Counted from the first letter of the stretch, positions 44,282 to 54,084 are shown. The stretch is DNA of 64,000 nucleotides from JACVRN01 sp963715565 (GCA_963715565.1 OY970256.1:5394001-5458000); one strand, 5' to 3'. Made by a program: numbers and translations. Notes: generated by a model from the sequence alone, not told the origin.

Positions 44282-46201
44282 ATGTCCTCAACACTTACTC
44301 GCTCGCAGAGCGCCGCTTTGTGGGAACTGGAATTCGGCGCGCGCCCTTTGCCCGACGGGCGCACAAGATTTCGCGTGTGGGCTCCGCGCGCTTCCTCGCT
44401 CGCGTTGAAGATTTTCGGCGAGCGTGAGCGCACAGTTCCGATGCGTCCGTTTGAAGACGATGTCTTCGAGACAATTATTGACGACGCAGGCGCGGGCACG
44501 GATTACAAGTACATCATTGACGACGACGTGGAGCGGCCAGACCCCGTCTCTCGCTGGCAGGCGCAGGGCGTGCATGGACCGTCGCGCGTTGTTAATCCAT
44601 CGGAGTTCGAGTGGACGGACGATGATTGGAAGGGCCGCGCTCTCCGAGACCTCATTATCTACGAGCTTCACGTCGGGACGTTTACGCCGGAAGGAACTTT
44701 TGAAGGCGTCATCCAAAAGCTTCCCTTTCTGAAAAGTTTGGGCGTGACGGCGATTGAGCTGATGCCGGTCGCGGAATTTCCGGGCTCACGCAACTGGGGA
44801 TACGACGGCACGCATCTATACGCCCCACAGTCCACGTATGGCGGCCCCGCAGGACTAAAAAAATTGGTTGACGCCGCGCATCGTGAAGGTCTCGCCGTGC
44901 TGCTTGATGTGGTTTACAACCACCTCGGCCCGGAAGGGAATTATCTTGGCGACTACGCGCCCATCTTCAGCAGGAATTACCGCACGCCCTGGGGCGACGG
45001 TCTCAATTTCGACGGCGCGGATTCCGAAGGCGTGCGCCGCTACTTCGTAGAGAACGCGCTCTACTGGTTGACGGAATATCACGTGGACGGGCTGCGCCTC
45101 GACGCCGTGCATCGCATCATGGACAAGAGCCCGCGCCACATCCTCTCGGAGATTGCCGAAGAGTTCAGCCGCGAGGCTGAGAGGCAAGGGCGCTTGGCGT
45201 GGACCATCGCCGAAAGCGATTTGAACGACGTGCGCGTTATCAAGCCGCGCGAGGAATGCGGCTACGGAATAGACGCGCAGTGGAGCGACGATTTTCATCA
45301 CGCGCTGCACGGCGTTTTGACAGGCACGCGGCGCGGCTACTTCGCAGACTTCGGGCGCATTGATGATTTAGCGAAAGCTTACACGGAAGGCTTTGTCTAC
45401 GACGGGCGGCGGAGCGCGTTTCGCAGGCGACGACACGGCACGTCTTCCGTGGAGCGTCCCGGCTCACAGCATGTCGTCTTCATACAGAACCACGATCAGA
45501 TTGCCAACAGCTACTGGGGCGACCGGCTCTCCGCGCTCGTCTCGCCCGCAGAGCAAAAGGTGGCCGCCGCGCTTCTCTTCTTTGCGCCCAATCTGCCGCT
45601 GCTCTTTATGGGACAGGAGTGGGGCGAGAGCGCGCCGTTTCTATACTTCACTAGCCACACGGACGAACCATTGGCGCGCAATGTGCGCGAAGGGCGCAAA
45701 CGAGAGTACGCTTCGTTTCTGGAAGCGGAAGCGACGGCCAAGTCTTCGATGACGGAAGGCTTCGCGGACCCGCAGGACGAGGAAACATTCAAGCGTTCAA
45801 AGCTCGTCTGGTCGCGTCTTGAGACGGAGCCTCATGCCGGAATCCTGCGCTTCTATCGCGACCTCATCGCGCTCCGTCGCTCACACGCCGCGCTCTCCAA
45901 TTGCGATAAGAAGTTGACGGAAGTCAGACACGACGATGCCCGACAGTGGATAACCATCGCTCGCGGGAGCGATGAAGGCGAAGCGGCGCTGCTGGTTTGT
46001 AATCTTGTACAAGAAGCGCTTGATGTTCCGGTTGAATTGAGAAGTGATGCATGGCGGCTGTTGCTTTGGAGCGAGGATGAAAAATATGGCGGCGCACCTC
46101 AAGACGAATCTACGCCGTCATCTTTGTATGAAGGCGAGCGAGCTTTCCTTCGCATCCCCGGCCGGAGCGCAGCGCTTTACACGCGCCAGCTTGAACGATA
46201 A
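44282..46201 (+). CDS. treZ: Malto-oligosyltrehalose trehalohydrolase (second copy)
   Basis: A 639-residue GH13_10 protein. The N-terminal domain (FRVWAPRASSLALKIF) covers about residues 15-110. DVVYNHLGPEGNYL lies at 209-222, VDGLRLDAVH holds the nucleophile Asp274, TIAESDLNDVR the acid/base Glu311, and QNHDQIANS follows. It cleaves the product of TreY to release trehalose. It begins 70 nt after treY. The ATG at 44282 is used; an in-frame TTG 12 codons earlier has no support. The acid/base segment is the canonical AESDLND form, unlike the first treZ at 653-2635. Confidence 0.95.
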   Translation: MSSTLTRSQSAALWELEFGARPLPDGRTRFRVWAPRASSLALKIFGERERTVPMRPFEDDVFETIIDDAGAGTDYKYIIDDDVERPDPVSRWQAQGVHGPSRVVNPSEFEWTDDDWKGRALRDLIIYELHVGTFTPEGTFEGVIQKLPFLKSLGVTAIELMPVAEFPGSRNWGYDGTHLYAPQSTYGGPAGLKKLVDAAHREGLAVLLDVVYNHLGPEGNYLGDYAPIFSRNYRTPWGDGLNFDGADSEGVRRYFVENALYWLTEYHVDGLRLDAVHRIMDKSPRHILSEIAEEFSREAERQGRLAWTIAESDLNDVRVIKPREECGYGIDAQWSDDFHHALHGVLTGTRRGYFADFGRIDDLAKAYTEGFVYDGRRSAFRRRRHGTSSVERPGSQHVVFIQNHDQIANSYWGDRLSALVSPAEQKVAAALLFFAPNLPLLFMGQEWGESAPFLYFTSHTDEPLARNVREGRKREYASFLEAEATAKSSMTEGFADPQDEETFKRSKLVWSRLETEPHAGILRFYRDLIALRRSHAALSNCDKKLTEVRHDDARQWITIARGSDEGEAALLVCNLVQEALDVPVELRSDAWRLLLWSEDEKYGGAPQDESTPSSLYEGERAFLRIPGRSAALYTRQLER

Positions 46202-46213
46202 AAATGGTGTCAG

Positions 46214-48691
46214 ATGAAAACCGCACTTGTCATACACGGGCACTTTTACCAGCCTCCGCGCGAAAACCCATGGACCGACACGGTGGACCGCGAGCCGGGC
46301 GCGCACCCGTTCCATGATTGGAACGAGCGCATACATCAGGAATGTTATCGCGCCAACGCTTACGCGCGCATCGCGGATCGCTACAACCGCGTCGAGGCCA
46401 TCGTCAATAATTACACCGACCTGAGCTTTAACTTCGGCCCGACGCTTTTGACGTGGCTGGAGCGTCATCATGCGCAAACTTACCAGCGCATCCTGGAAGC
46501 CGACCGCGAGAGCGTGCGCAAGCGCAGCGGCCACGGCAACGCCATCGCGCAAGGCTACAACCACGCCATTCTTCCGCTCTGCAACGGGCGCGACCGCCGC
46601 ACGCAGATACGCTGGGGCATAGAAGATTTTCGCTATCGCTTCAAGCGCGAGCCCGAATCGCTCTGGCTGCCGGAAACCGCAGCGGACGACGCGACGCTTG
46701 GTGATTTAATCGAAGCGGGCCTGCGCTACGTGATTCTTTCGCCGCATCAGGCCGAGCGCATGCGCCCCATAGGAAGCCACGATTGGTTCGACGTTTCAAA
46801 GGGTACGATTGATACGAACATGCCGTATCAATATTTTCATCGCGACGGCTCGGGCCGCTCCATCAGCATCTTTTTTTATGATGGAAATCTCGCTCGCGCG
46901 ATTGCTTTTGAAGGCGCGCTCTCATCATCACACGCGCTGGTCAAGCTCTTTGCGCAATCCGTTAAGGGCGAAGGCCGCTTAGTAAACGTTGCGACCGACG
47001 GCGAAACCTACGGGCATCATTTCAAGTTCGGAGAGCGCGGGCTGGCTTACGTGATGGAGGTCGAAGCCGAGCAGCACGGATTTCACGTCACCAACTACGG
47101 CGAGTTTCTGGCAGAGAATCCGCCGAAGTGGGAAGTGGAAATCAAGGCTGGCCCGGAAGGCGAAGGCACTGCGTGGAGCTGCGCGCACGGTGTCAGTCGC
47201 TGGATACGAGATTGCGGGTGCTCTACGGGCTCAAGCGAAGGCTGGAATCAGAAGTGGCGCGGTCCCTTGCGCAAGGCGCTGGATTTTCTGCGCGACGAAG
47301 CGGCGCGCCATTTTGAAGAAGGAGCGAAAGAGCTTTTTCGCGACCCCTGGGCGGCGCGCGACGATTACATCAAAGTCATCGTCAGCCAGTATCGCTTCCG
47401 CGAAGAATTTCTCTACAGGCAGGCGGGCCGCTGGTTGCAGCCGGAAGAGAAAGAACGCGCGCTCACCTTTCTTGAAATGCAGCGCCACACGATGCTCATG
47501 TACACAAGCTGCGGCTGGTTCTTCTCCGACCCTTCGGGCATAGAGACCTTGCAGGATTTGAAATACGCCGGGCGCGTGCTGGATTTGATGGGCGAGCTGG
47601 GCATCGACCCGCCGACAGAAAAGTTTATGGAGCTGCTGTCGGAAGCAAAGAGCAACCGGCCCGAGATGGGAAACCTTGCGGACCTCTTCCGTCGCTATGT
47701 TGACGAGGCCAGAGTGCTGCCGCCCGCCATCGCTTCGAGCCATGCTATCTCAAGTCTGGTTGACCCGGACAAAGAAGAAGGCGAGATGGCGAGCTTCCGT
47801 TTCAAGCGCGACGCCTTCAGCAAACGTCAGCACGGTCGCCTTCGTCTCGCCACGGGCCGCATGCAGTTGGATTCCATCATCACGGGCAAGCATTACGATT
47901 ACGCCTTCGCCGCCATTCATTTCGGCGGCGTGGATTTTCTGTGCACGCTCCGTTCCTTTCCCGGCGAAGAGGAATTTCGCGAGGCGACGGAAAAACTCTG
48001 GAGCGATTTTCGCACGGCTTCTTTGCCGACCGTGCTCAGGCAGATGCAGGAGGAGTTCGGCCCGGAAGATTACGGGCTTGAGCACATGCTGAGCGAGGGC
48101 CGCGAGCGCATCGCCGAAATCATCTTTAAGAATATGGTCAAGCGTTTTACTGAAGAATACGCGCTCATGTTCAGGGAGAATCGCCGCCGCATAGAGATGC
48201 TCCAACGCGCCGGGTTCGAGTTGCCCGCAGAGCTGCGCGCGGCTGCCGAGTTCACCTTTAGCAAACGGTTTGAAGAAGAGATACGTCGCCAGCATCAGAG
48301 CCAAGACCCGGCGGCCTATCGCAAAGCAATTCAGATTGCGCAGGGCGCAGCGCGGCGCAACTACAAGTTTGACCGCACGTCGTCGCGTCCCATCTTCGAA
48401 GACATGATAGAAGGCGCTGTGCATCTGGCGCTGCAAGGGCCGACATCGGAAAATATCAACTCGGCGGTCATGCTCATCTCGCTCGCCAGAGATTTGGGGA
48501 TAGGCGTGAACCTCGACAAGCCGCAGGAAGAGGTCTACGAGGCTCTGAAGCAGGGAAGCGTCCGGGGCGCAGAGATCGCAGAGCTTGCGCTCAAAGTCGG
48601 TCTGGCCCCGAGCGTCCTCTCCTCAGAACACCACGCGCCCGAAGTGCAAAGCGCGGAGAAAGCTTCATCGGAAGAAGCGGCGGTCTCTTAA
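46214..48691 (+). CDS. GH57 family glycoside hydrolase with DUF3536 region
   Basis: An 825-residue protein starting 12 nt after treZ. HGHFYQPPRENPW near residue 8 is the first GH57 motif, GYNHAILPL the second, LWLPETA carries the likely nucleophile Glu near 154, and ATDGETYGHH carries the likely acid/base Asp near 260. The C-terminal half matches the DUF3536 extension that accompanies this GH57 subgroup. GH57 enzymes are amylases, branching enzymes or glucanotransferases; which one cannot be read here, but the setting points to glucan remodelling. A hairpin starts at its stop codon. Confidence 0.85.
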   Translation: MKTALVIHGHFYQPPRENPWTDTVDREPGAHPFHDWNERIHQECYRANAYARIADRYNRVEAIVNNYTDLSFNFGPTLLTWLERHHAQTYQRILEADRESVRKRSGHGNAIAQGYNHAILPLCNGRDRRTQIRWGIEDFRYRFKREPESLWLPETAADDATLGDLIEAGLRYVILSPHQAERMRPIGSHDWFDVSKGTIDTNMPYQYFHRDGSGRSISIFFYDGNLARAIAFEGALSSSHALVKLFAQSVKGEGRLVNVATDGETYGHHFKFGERGLAYVMEVEAEQHGFHVTNYGEFLAENPPKWEVEIKAGPEGEGTAWSCAHGVSRWIRDCGCSTGSSEGWNQKWRGPLRKALDFLRDEAARHFEEGAKELFRDPWAARDDYIKVIVSQYRFREEFLYRQAGRWLQPEEKERALTFLEMQRHTMLMYTSCGWFFSDPSGIETLQDLKYAGRVLDLMGELGIDPPTEKFMELLSEAKSNRPEMGNLADLFRRYVDEARVLPPAIASSHAISSLVDPDKEEGEMASFRFKRDAFSKRQHGRLRLATGRMQLDSIITGKHYDYAFAAIHFGGVDFLCTLRSFPGEEEFREATEKLWSDFRTASLPTVLRQMQEEFGPEDYGLEHMLSEGRERIAEIIFKNMVKRFTEEYALMFRENRRRIEMLQRAGFELPAELRAAAEFTFSKRFEEEIRRQHQSQDPAAYRKAIQIAQGAARRNYKFDRTSSRPIFEDMIEGAVHLALQGPTSENINSAVMLISLARDLGIGVNLDKPQEEVYEALKQGSVRGAEIAELALKVGLAPSVLSSEHHAPEVQSAEKASSEEAAVS

Positions 48692-48786
48692 AAGAAGTCC
48701 CAAGTCTCAAGTCCCAAGTCCCAGGTCAAAGACAGGTTCTTTCTTTTGACTTGGGATTTGGGACTTTGGACTCGGGACTTCTTTTA
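48690..48786. repeat. Tandem-word hairpin, GTCCCAAGT family (opposite orientation)
   Basis: Left arm 48691-48728, right arm 48746-48786. The loop (AGACAGGTTCTTTCTTTT) is the reverse complement of the loop in the 21347 and 31356 copies, so this copy is inserted the other way round. It begins at the GH57 stop codon. Confidence 0.9.
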
Positions 48787-48855
48787 AGTTGCAATCCCGT
48801 GCGACACTCTCTATCTTTATCGAGTTCACACTTTACATTTCGAGAGGCGCGATGC

Positions 48856-50520
48856 ATGGCGGAATCAAAGAGACTCCGTGACGACCCACTATGGTACAAG
48901 GACGCGGTCTTTTATGAAATTTACGTGCGGGGGTTTTACGATTCGAACGCGGACGGCATCGGCGATTTTCGCGGGCTGACGGAAAAGCTGGATTATCTGG
49001 AATGGCTCGGGGTCGATTGTTTGTGGTTGCTGCCTATGTACCCGAGCCCTTTGCGCGACGGCGGCTACGACATCGCGGATTATTATTCGGTGCTTCCCGA
49101 ATACGGCACGCTCGATGATTTCAAGACCTTTCTGGACGCGGCCCACTCGCGCGGGATACGCGTCATCGTCGATCTCGTCATCAATCACACTTCGGACGAG
49201 CATCCATGGTTTCGCGAAGCTCGTCAGTCGCCCCCAAGTCCTAAGCGCAACTGGTACGTGTGGAGCGACACTGCCGATAAATATCTGGACGCACGCATTA
49301 TTTTTCTCGACACGGAACGCTCTAATTGGACATGGGACGATCAGGCGCAGGCGTTTTACTGGCATCGCTTCTTCAGCCACCAGCCCGACCTCAATTATGA
49401 AAATCTGGAAGTTCATCAAGCGATGCTTGATGTCGTGGCCTTCTGGCTTGACCTCGGCGTGGACGGCTTTCGCGTGGACGCCGTGCCTTACTTGTACGAG
49501 CGCGAGGGCACAAACTGCGAGAACCTTCCCGAGACACATGCGTTTCTGAAAAAGCTGCGCGCCTTTGTCGAAGAGCATTATCCGAACAGGCTCTTGCTTG
49601 GTGAAGCAAACCAGTGGCCCGAAGACGTGGTGGAGTATTTTGGCCGAGGGCAAGAGTTTCACATGAATTATCATTTCCCGATCATGCCGCGCCTCTTTAT
49701 GGCGCTGCGCCAGGAAGACCGTCGGCCCATCGTAGAGATTCTGGAAAGGACGCCCGCCATCCCGGAGAACTGCCAGTGGGGCATGTTTCTCAGAAACCAC
49801 GACGAGCTGACCCTGGAGATGGTGACGCACGAGGAGCGAGACTATCTTTACAATGAGTATGCTAAAGACCGTCGCATGCGTTTGAATCTGGGGATTCGCC
49901 GCCGCCTTGCGCCGCTTCTGGACAATAGCCGCCAGCGCATCAAGCTCCTCAACGCGATGCTCTTTAGTCTTCCGGGAAGTCCTTTCCTTTACTACGGCGA
50001 TGAAATCGGGATGGGCGACAATATTTATTTAGGCGACCGCGATGGAGTACGCACGCCGATGCAGTGGAGCCTGGACCGCAACGCGGGCTTTTCGCGCGCC
50101 GATTTCGCGCGGCTCTACTTTCCCGTCATCATGGACCCGGTCTATGGCTATCAGTCGGTCAACGTCGAATCGCAGCTACGCTTTGATTCCTCGCTCCTCT
50201 ACTGGATGCGGCAGATGATTCATCTACGGAGCGAGCATCACGTCTTCGGTCGCGGCACGTTTGCGTTCGTCAAACCGGAGAACAGAAAGATTTTCGCCTT
50301 CACACGTCATTACGAAGACGACACGGTGCTCTGCGTTTATAACCTGTCGCCGCACGCGCAGCCCGTAGAGCTTGACCTCTCGCCATGCGCCGGGTGCATT
50401 CCAGTCGAGATGACAGGCCGAACGGAGTTCCCCCAAATCACAGACCGACCATACCAGCTCGCCCTCGGCCCCTACGGCTTCTACTGGTTTCTGCTCAACG
50501 AGGGCGATAAGAATAAATGA
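48856..50520 (+). CDS. treS: Maltose alpha-D-glucosyltransferase / trehalose synthase
   Basis: A 554-residue GH13_16 enzyme that interconverts maltose and trehalose. DPLWYKDAVFYEIYVRGFYD is the characteristic TreS opening. DLVINHTSDEHPWF is conserved region I, DGFRVDAVPYL near residue 201 has the nucleophile Asp, LGEANQWPEDV near 248 the acid/base Glu, and RNHDELT near 312 the transition-state Asp. It has no fused maltokinase domain. The ATG at 48856 follows GAGAGGCGCG; an in-frame upstream start would translate the hairpin. Confidence 0.95.
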   Translation: MAESKRLRDDPLWYKDAVFYEIYVRGFYDSNADGIGDFRGLTEKLDYLEWLGVDCLWLLPMYPSPLRDGGYDIADYYSVLPEYGTLDDFKTFLDAAHSRGIRVIVDLVINHTSDEHPWFREARQSPPSPKRNWYVWSDTADKYLDARIIFLDTERSNWTWDDQAQAFYWHRFFSHQPDLNYENLEVHQAMLDVVAFWLDLGVDGFRVDAVPYLYEREGTNCENLPETHAFLKKLRAFVEEHYPNRLLLGEANQWPEDVVEYFGRGQEFHMNYHFPIMPRLFMALRQEDRRPIVEILERTPAIPENCQWGMFLRNHDELTLEMVTHEERDYLYNEYAKDRRMRLNLGIRRRLAPLLDNSRQRIKLLNAMLFSLPGSPFLYYGDEIGMGDNIYLGDRDGVRTPMQWSLDRNAGFSRADFARLYFPVIMDPVYGYQSVNVESQLRFDSSLLYWMRQMIHLRSEHHVFGRGTFAFVKPENRKIFAFTRHYEDDTVLCVYNLSPHAQPVELDLSPCAGCIPVEMTGRTEFPQITDRPYQLALGPYGFYWFLLNEGDKNK

Positions 50521-50522
50521 TG

Positions 50523-50601
50523 AATGCAAAGTGCAAAGTGCAAAATTAAAGAAGGATTTTCATTTCATTTATCATTTTGCACTTTGACTTTTGCACTGCT
50601 T
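50523..50601. repeat. Tandem-word hairpin, GTGCAAA family
   Basis: Left arm 50524-50546 and right arm about 50573-50600 are built of GCAAAGTGCAAA words. The interior contains AAAGAAGGATTTTCATTTC, shared with the copy at 62598. It begins three bases after the treS stop and ends 17 bases before malQ. Confidence 0.85.
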
Positions 50602-50617
50602 TCCAAAGGGTTACATT

Positions 50618-52195
50618 ATGAGATTTCCCAGAGCAAGCGGCATTCTCCTGCATCCGACATCGTTGCCCGGAAGATACGGCATCGGCGAGCTGGGCGACGA
50701 AGCCTATCGCTTCGCGGACGCGCTCGTGCGCGCCGGTCAGACTCTCTGGCAGGTCTTGCCTCTTGGGCCTACGGGCTACGGCGATTCGCCCTATCAATCC
50801 TTCTCCGCCTTTGCCGGAAACACCCTGCTCGTTAGCCTCGACCTGATTCAGCGCGAAGGTCTACTCGCAGCGGAAGATTTAAGTGATGTGCCTGACTTTC
50901 CCTCCGACCGCGTCGATTTCGGCGAGGCCATCAAATTCAAAAACGATAAGCTTGAGCGAGCTTACGAGCGTTTTAAGCAGACCGGCGGCGAGAGCCTGAC
51001 GCGTGCCTTCGACATCTTCTGCGATTACGCCGCCGCGTGGCTTGATGATTACGCGCTCTTTCGTGCTATCAAAAATCATCAGGACGGAAAAGTCTGGAGC
51101 GAGTGGGACAAGGGATTAGCACAGCGTGACCCTGAAGCTTTAAAGCAGGCGCAAGGCGAGTTGCGAGATGAGATTGAGGCACAGAAGTTTTACCAGTTTC
51201 TCTTCTTTCGCCAGTGGTCTGCGCTCAAAAGATATGCGAACGAGCACGGCGTTTATATCGTCGGCGACATCCCCATCTTCGTCTCTTATGATTCGGCGGA
51301 CGTGTGGACGCACCCCAACCTCTTCAAGCTCGACCGTGAAGGCAAGCCTTTAGTAGTCGCAGGCGTGCCGCCCGATTACTTCAGCCGCACGGGCCAGCTC
51401 TGGGGCAATCCGATTTACAACTGGGAGCGCATGCTCGAAGACAACTTTCGCTGGTGGACCGAGCGCGTAGGTGCGTCGCTTGAAATGGTTGACATCGTGC
51501 GCGTGGACCACTTTCGCGGGTTTGCCGCGACGTGGGAGATACCCGCCGGGGACAAGACTGCCGAGCGCGGGCGCTGGGTGCGAGTTCCGGGCCGCGAGCT
51601 TTTTCACGCGCTTAGCCGAAACCTTGGGACAGACCTTCCCATCATCGCGGAAAATTTAGGGCTCATCACGCCCGACGTGGAGGAGCTTCGCCGCGAGTTC
51701 GGTTTTCCGGGCATGCGTATTCTACAGTTCGGATTTTCCAGCGACGCCACGAACAAAGACCTGCCGCACAACTACGACCCTCGGGATGTCGTCTACACGG
51801 GCACGCACGACAACGACACGACCATCGGCTGGTTCACACAAGCTGAGGGCAAAGGCTCTACGCGGAGCCTTGAGCAGATAGAGCGCGAGCGCGAGTATTG
51901 CCTGCGGTATTTAAACTCGGACGGGCGCGAAATCCACTGGGACTTTATACGCGCCGCTTTCGCGTCCGTAGCAGACATGGCAATCATTCCCTTGCAGGAC
52001 GCGCTGGGCCTCGGCACGCAAGCGCGCATGAACCTGCCCGCGAGCACGGCAGGCAACTGGAACTGGCGACTTCAAAAGGGCCAGCTCACCGAATCCATAC
52101 TCCGGCGTTTGCGCGAGCTGGCCGAAACCTACGGCAGGTTTCAGACCCCGAAAGAGAAAGAGACGACCGACATACAAAAAGTAGAAGCTGTATAA
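50618..52195 (+). CDS. malQ: 4-alpha-glucanotransferase (amylomaltase)
   Basis: A 525-residue GH77 enzyme that transfers maltodextrin segments and releases glucose. RASGILLHPTSLPGRYGIGE is the typical start, then LPLGPTGYGDSPYQSFSAFA. VRVDHFRGF near residue 294 holds the nucleophile Asp, IIAENLG near 342 the acid/base Glu, and GTHDNDTTIGW near 393 the third Asp. AAAGGG precedes the ATG at 50618. It is the last gene of the cluster, followed by the right bracketing repeat. Confidence 0.95.
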   Translation: MRFPRASGILLHPTSLPGRYGIGELGDEAYRFADALVRAGQTLWQVLPLGPTGYGDSPYQSFSAFAGNTLLVSLDLIQREGLLAAEDLSDVPDFPSDRVDFGEAIKFKNDKLERAYERFKQTGGESLTRAFDIFCDYAAAWLDDYALFRAIKNHQDGKVWSEWDKGLAQRDPEALKQAQGELRDEIEAQKFYQFLFFRQWSALKRYANEHGVYIVGDIPIFVSYDSADVWTHPNLFKLDREGKPLVVAGVPPDYFSRTGQLWGNPIYNWERMLEDNFRWWTERVGASLEMVDIVRVDHFRGFAATWEIPAGDKTAERGRWVRVPGRELFHALSRNLGTDLPIIAENLGLITPDVEELRREFGFPGMRILQFGFSSDATNKDLPHNYDPRDVVYTGTHDNDTTIGWFTQAEGKGSTRSLEQIEREREYCLRYLNSDGREIHWDFIRAAFASVADMAIIPLQDALGLGTQARMNLPASTAGNWNWRLQKGQLTESILRRLRELAETYGRFQTPKEKETTDIQKVEAV

Positions 52196-52210
52196 AAAGC
52201 CCTGATTGTT

Positions 52211-52367
52211 TAGCTCCGTAGGAGCAGGATGTTTATAGCTCGCGCGCATTTCCAGGAATCAAGCTCCGTAGGAGCGGCATGTCATAGACGTTGAAACATG
52301 ACGCTCCTACGGAGCTTGATTCTTGATTGATGTCGTTAAGCTATAAACATTCAGTCCCTACGGGACT
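52211..52367. repeat. Multi-hairpin element (right bracket), inverted copy of 40851-41006
   Basis: In order: AGCTCCGTAGGAGC (52212-52225), ATGTTTATAG, AAGCTCCGTAGGAGC (52261-52275), CGCTCCTACGGAGCTTGAT (52302-52320), TCTTGATTGATGTCGTTAAG, CTATAAACATT and GTCCCTACGGGAC (52354-52366). It is the reverse complement of the left element, module for module, and closely matching in the outer 55 bases. Confidence 0.85.
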
Positions 52368-52380
52368 TTTCAAACAGCTT

Positions 52381-52726
52381 CATGGAGCGTCAAACAAAAC
52401 TGTAGGGACAAGCCCTGCCCCTACAAAATGTTCGCGTGAGTACAAAGCCCACAGGCGGGCGCATGCTATACTTCTCCTCCCGATTTTCCCCTTCAAGATA
52501 AATCCCCTGAGCAATGCCTTCGAGCGCTCGTAGAAGCCGTAAATAACTGTAACCGGCTCTCCGTTTTGAGCGTCTTTAGCTTTTGAGCGGCAAATAACGG
52601 CGCGTTTCAAGATGAGCCGCCTCTCCCCCGCCTGTGGCCGCCCGTGCTCGAAGCACAGAGCGCGACTCCCCCTTTATCCCTGGTCGGCTTTTGAGACCTA
52701 TTCATTTGAGTCAGGACGAAATCAAG
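52381..52726. other. Gap before the DUF5666-like gene
   Basis: About 345 nt. TGTAGGGACAAGCCCTGCCC at about 52401 is a small palindromic piece related to the neighbouring repeat. Nothing else is recognised, and no clear promoter is visible. Confidence 0.4.
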
Positions 52727-53983
52727 ATGCTGAAAAGATTATTGATGTGCGCGGCGCTCGTTTTAGCGGTCGGAGTCGGCACGCAGGCGTGGGCGCAGGA
52801 GACTAATCAAACGGCTGCGAGCGCACAGCAGACGCGCGTCATCGGCGAAGTCTTAACGGTGAACACGGCTGCGGGCGAGGTCACGATTAAGACGGACGAC
52901 GGGCGCAGCGTGAGCATAAAGCTCGAAGAACGCGCTTCGCTGTTGCGCTTCCCACAGGGCGTCACGGATGCGTCGCGCGCCGTGAAAATCAAGCTCACAG
53001 AAGTCTCCGTGGGCGACCGCGTCTTCGCGCGCGGCACTCTCTCGGAAGACGGCAAAACTCTTTCGGCTCGCCAGTTGGTCGTCGCAGATAAACAGGCCGT
53101 CGCGCAGACGCAGGAAGCTCAGCGCGAGGATTGGGCGCGGCGCGGCATAGGCGGTCGCATAGAATCAATCAACCCCGAGAAGAAAGAGATTACCCTGCGT
53201 GCGCGTGGTGGACGCGGCGATGGCGGCGCAGCAGCAGCAGGCGTCGTCCTTGATGCTTCTGGAAGCAAGGTAAAGTTTCTGCGCTACGCTCCCGATTCCG
53301 CCAAACCGGCTGACGCTGTGCCAAGCTCTTTCGCTACTTTGCGCGTCGGCGATCAGGTGCGCGCGCGCGGTGAGCGCTCCGCTGACGGCACTCGCTTTAC
53401 AGCCGAAGAAATTATCTCCGGCTCTTTCCAGAGAGCGGGCGGGACGGTCGTCTCCGTTAATCCCGCAGCGCGCGAGGTTGTGATTAAGAACGAGCAGACG
53501 GGGCAGACGCAGACCGTCATCGTCGGCCAGAGAAGCATGCTGCGGCGCTTGCCTGCGGACTTTGCGCAAACGCTCGGGCAGCGTGGCGGAGAACGCGGCG
53601 GCGAGCGCGGCAACAATCCGCGCGGAAGCAATGAACAACGCGCGCCGCGTGAGGGACAAAGCGCGGGTGGTGAGGGACAGCGCAGGCCCGGCGGCGGCGG
53701 TGGCGGAGGCCGTGGCAGAAATTTTCAGGACGCGCTGGCAAATCTGCCCGCTCTCGCCATAGGTGATTTGAAGAAGGGCGACGTGGTTTTAATCACGGGC
53801 ACTGCCGATACAGACCCCGCACGCATGACTGCGATTACGCTCATCACGGGCGACGCGGAGTTGATTCGTCGTTTTCAGCGATCTCAGGGCAGGCCGAACC
53901 GCGACGGCCAGAACATGAGCCCCGGACTTCCTTCGGACGTCGTGGGCGGCGGCACGCCCTCGGGCAACCGCGAGCAGCCCTAA
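52727..53983 (+). CDS. Secreted protein with DUF5666-like repeats and a Gly/Arg-rich insert
   Basis: A 418-residue protein from the ATG at 52727, where a signal peptide begins (LKRLLMCAALVLAVGVGTQA, cleavage after AWA). Three similar beta-rich modules follow, each with a pattern such as GEVLTVNTAAGEVTIKTDDG, GRIESINPEKKEITLRA or GTVVSVNPAAREVVIKN, as in DUF5666 proteins; the function is unknown. Residues about 290-345 are low complexity (Gly, Arg, Asn, Gln), including a run of seven Gly. An earlier in-frame start would extend the signal peptide by 31 unlikely residues. It is followed by a second TonB receptor gene, also with a Gly/Arg-rich insert. Confidence 0.65.
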   Translation: MLKRLLMCAALVLAVGVGTQAWAQETNQTAASAQQTRVIGEVLTVNTAAGEVTIKTDDGRSVSIKLEERASLLRFPQGVTDASRAVKIKLTEVSVGDRVFARGTLSEDGKTLSARQLVVADKQAVAQTQEAQREDWARRGIGGRIESINPEKKEITLRARGGRGDGGAAAAGVVLDASGSKVKFLRYAPDSAKPADAVPSSFATLRVGDQVRARGERSADGTRFTAEEIISGSFQRAGGTVVSVNPAAREVVIKNEQTGQTQTVIVGQRSMLRRLPADFAQTLGQRGGERGGERGNNPRGSNEQRAPREGQSAGGEGQRRPGGGGGGGRGRNFQDALANLPALAIGDLKKGDVVLITGTADTDPARMTAITLITGDAELIRRFQRSQGRPNRDGQNMSPGLPSDVVGGGTPSGNREQP

Positions 53984-53984
53984 C

Positions 53985-54084
53985 GGTTTTGGATTTTGGA
54001 TTGCCGATTTTGGATTGGAGTGGCGAAGAATGTTGGAGAGCTTCAATCTCGTATCGCTAATCCAAAATCCAAAATCCAAAATCA
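53985..54084. repeat. Tandem-word hairpin, CCAAAATCC family
   Basis: GGTTTTGGATTTTGGATT-type left arm (53986-54018) and TCCAAAATCCAAAATCC right arm (54060-54083) enclose about 40 nt. It lies between the DUF5666-like gene and the TonB receptor. Confidence 0.85.
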
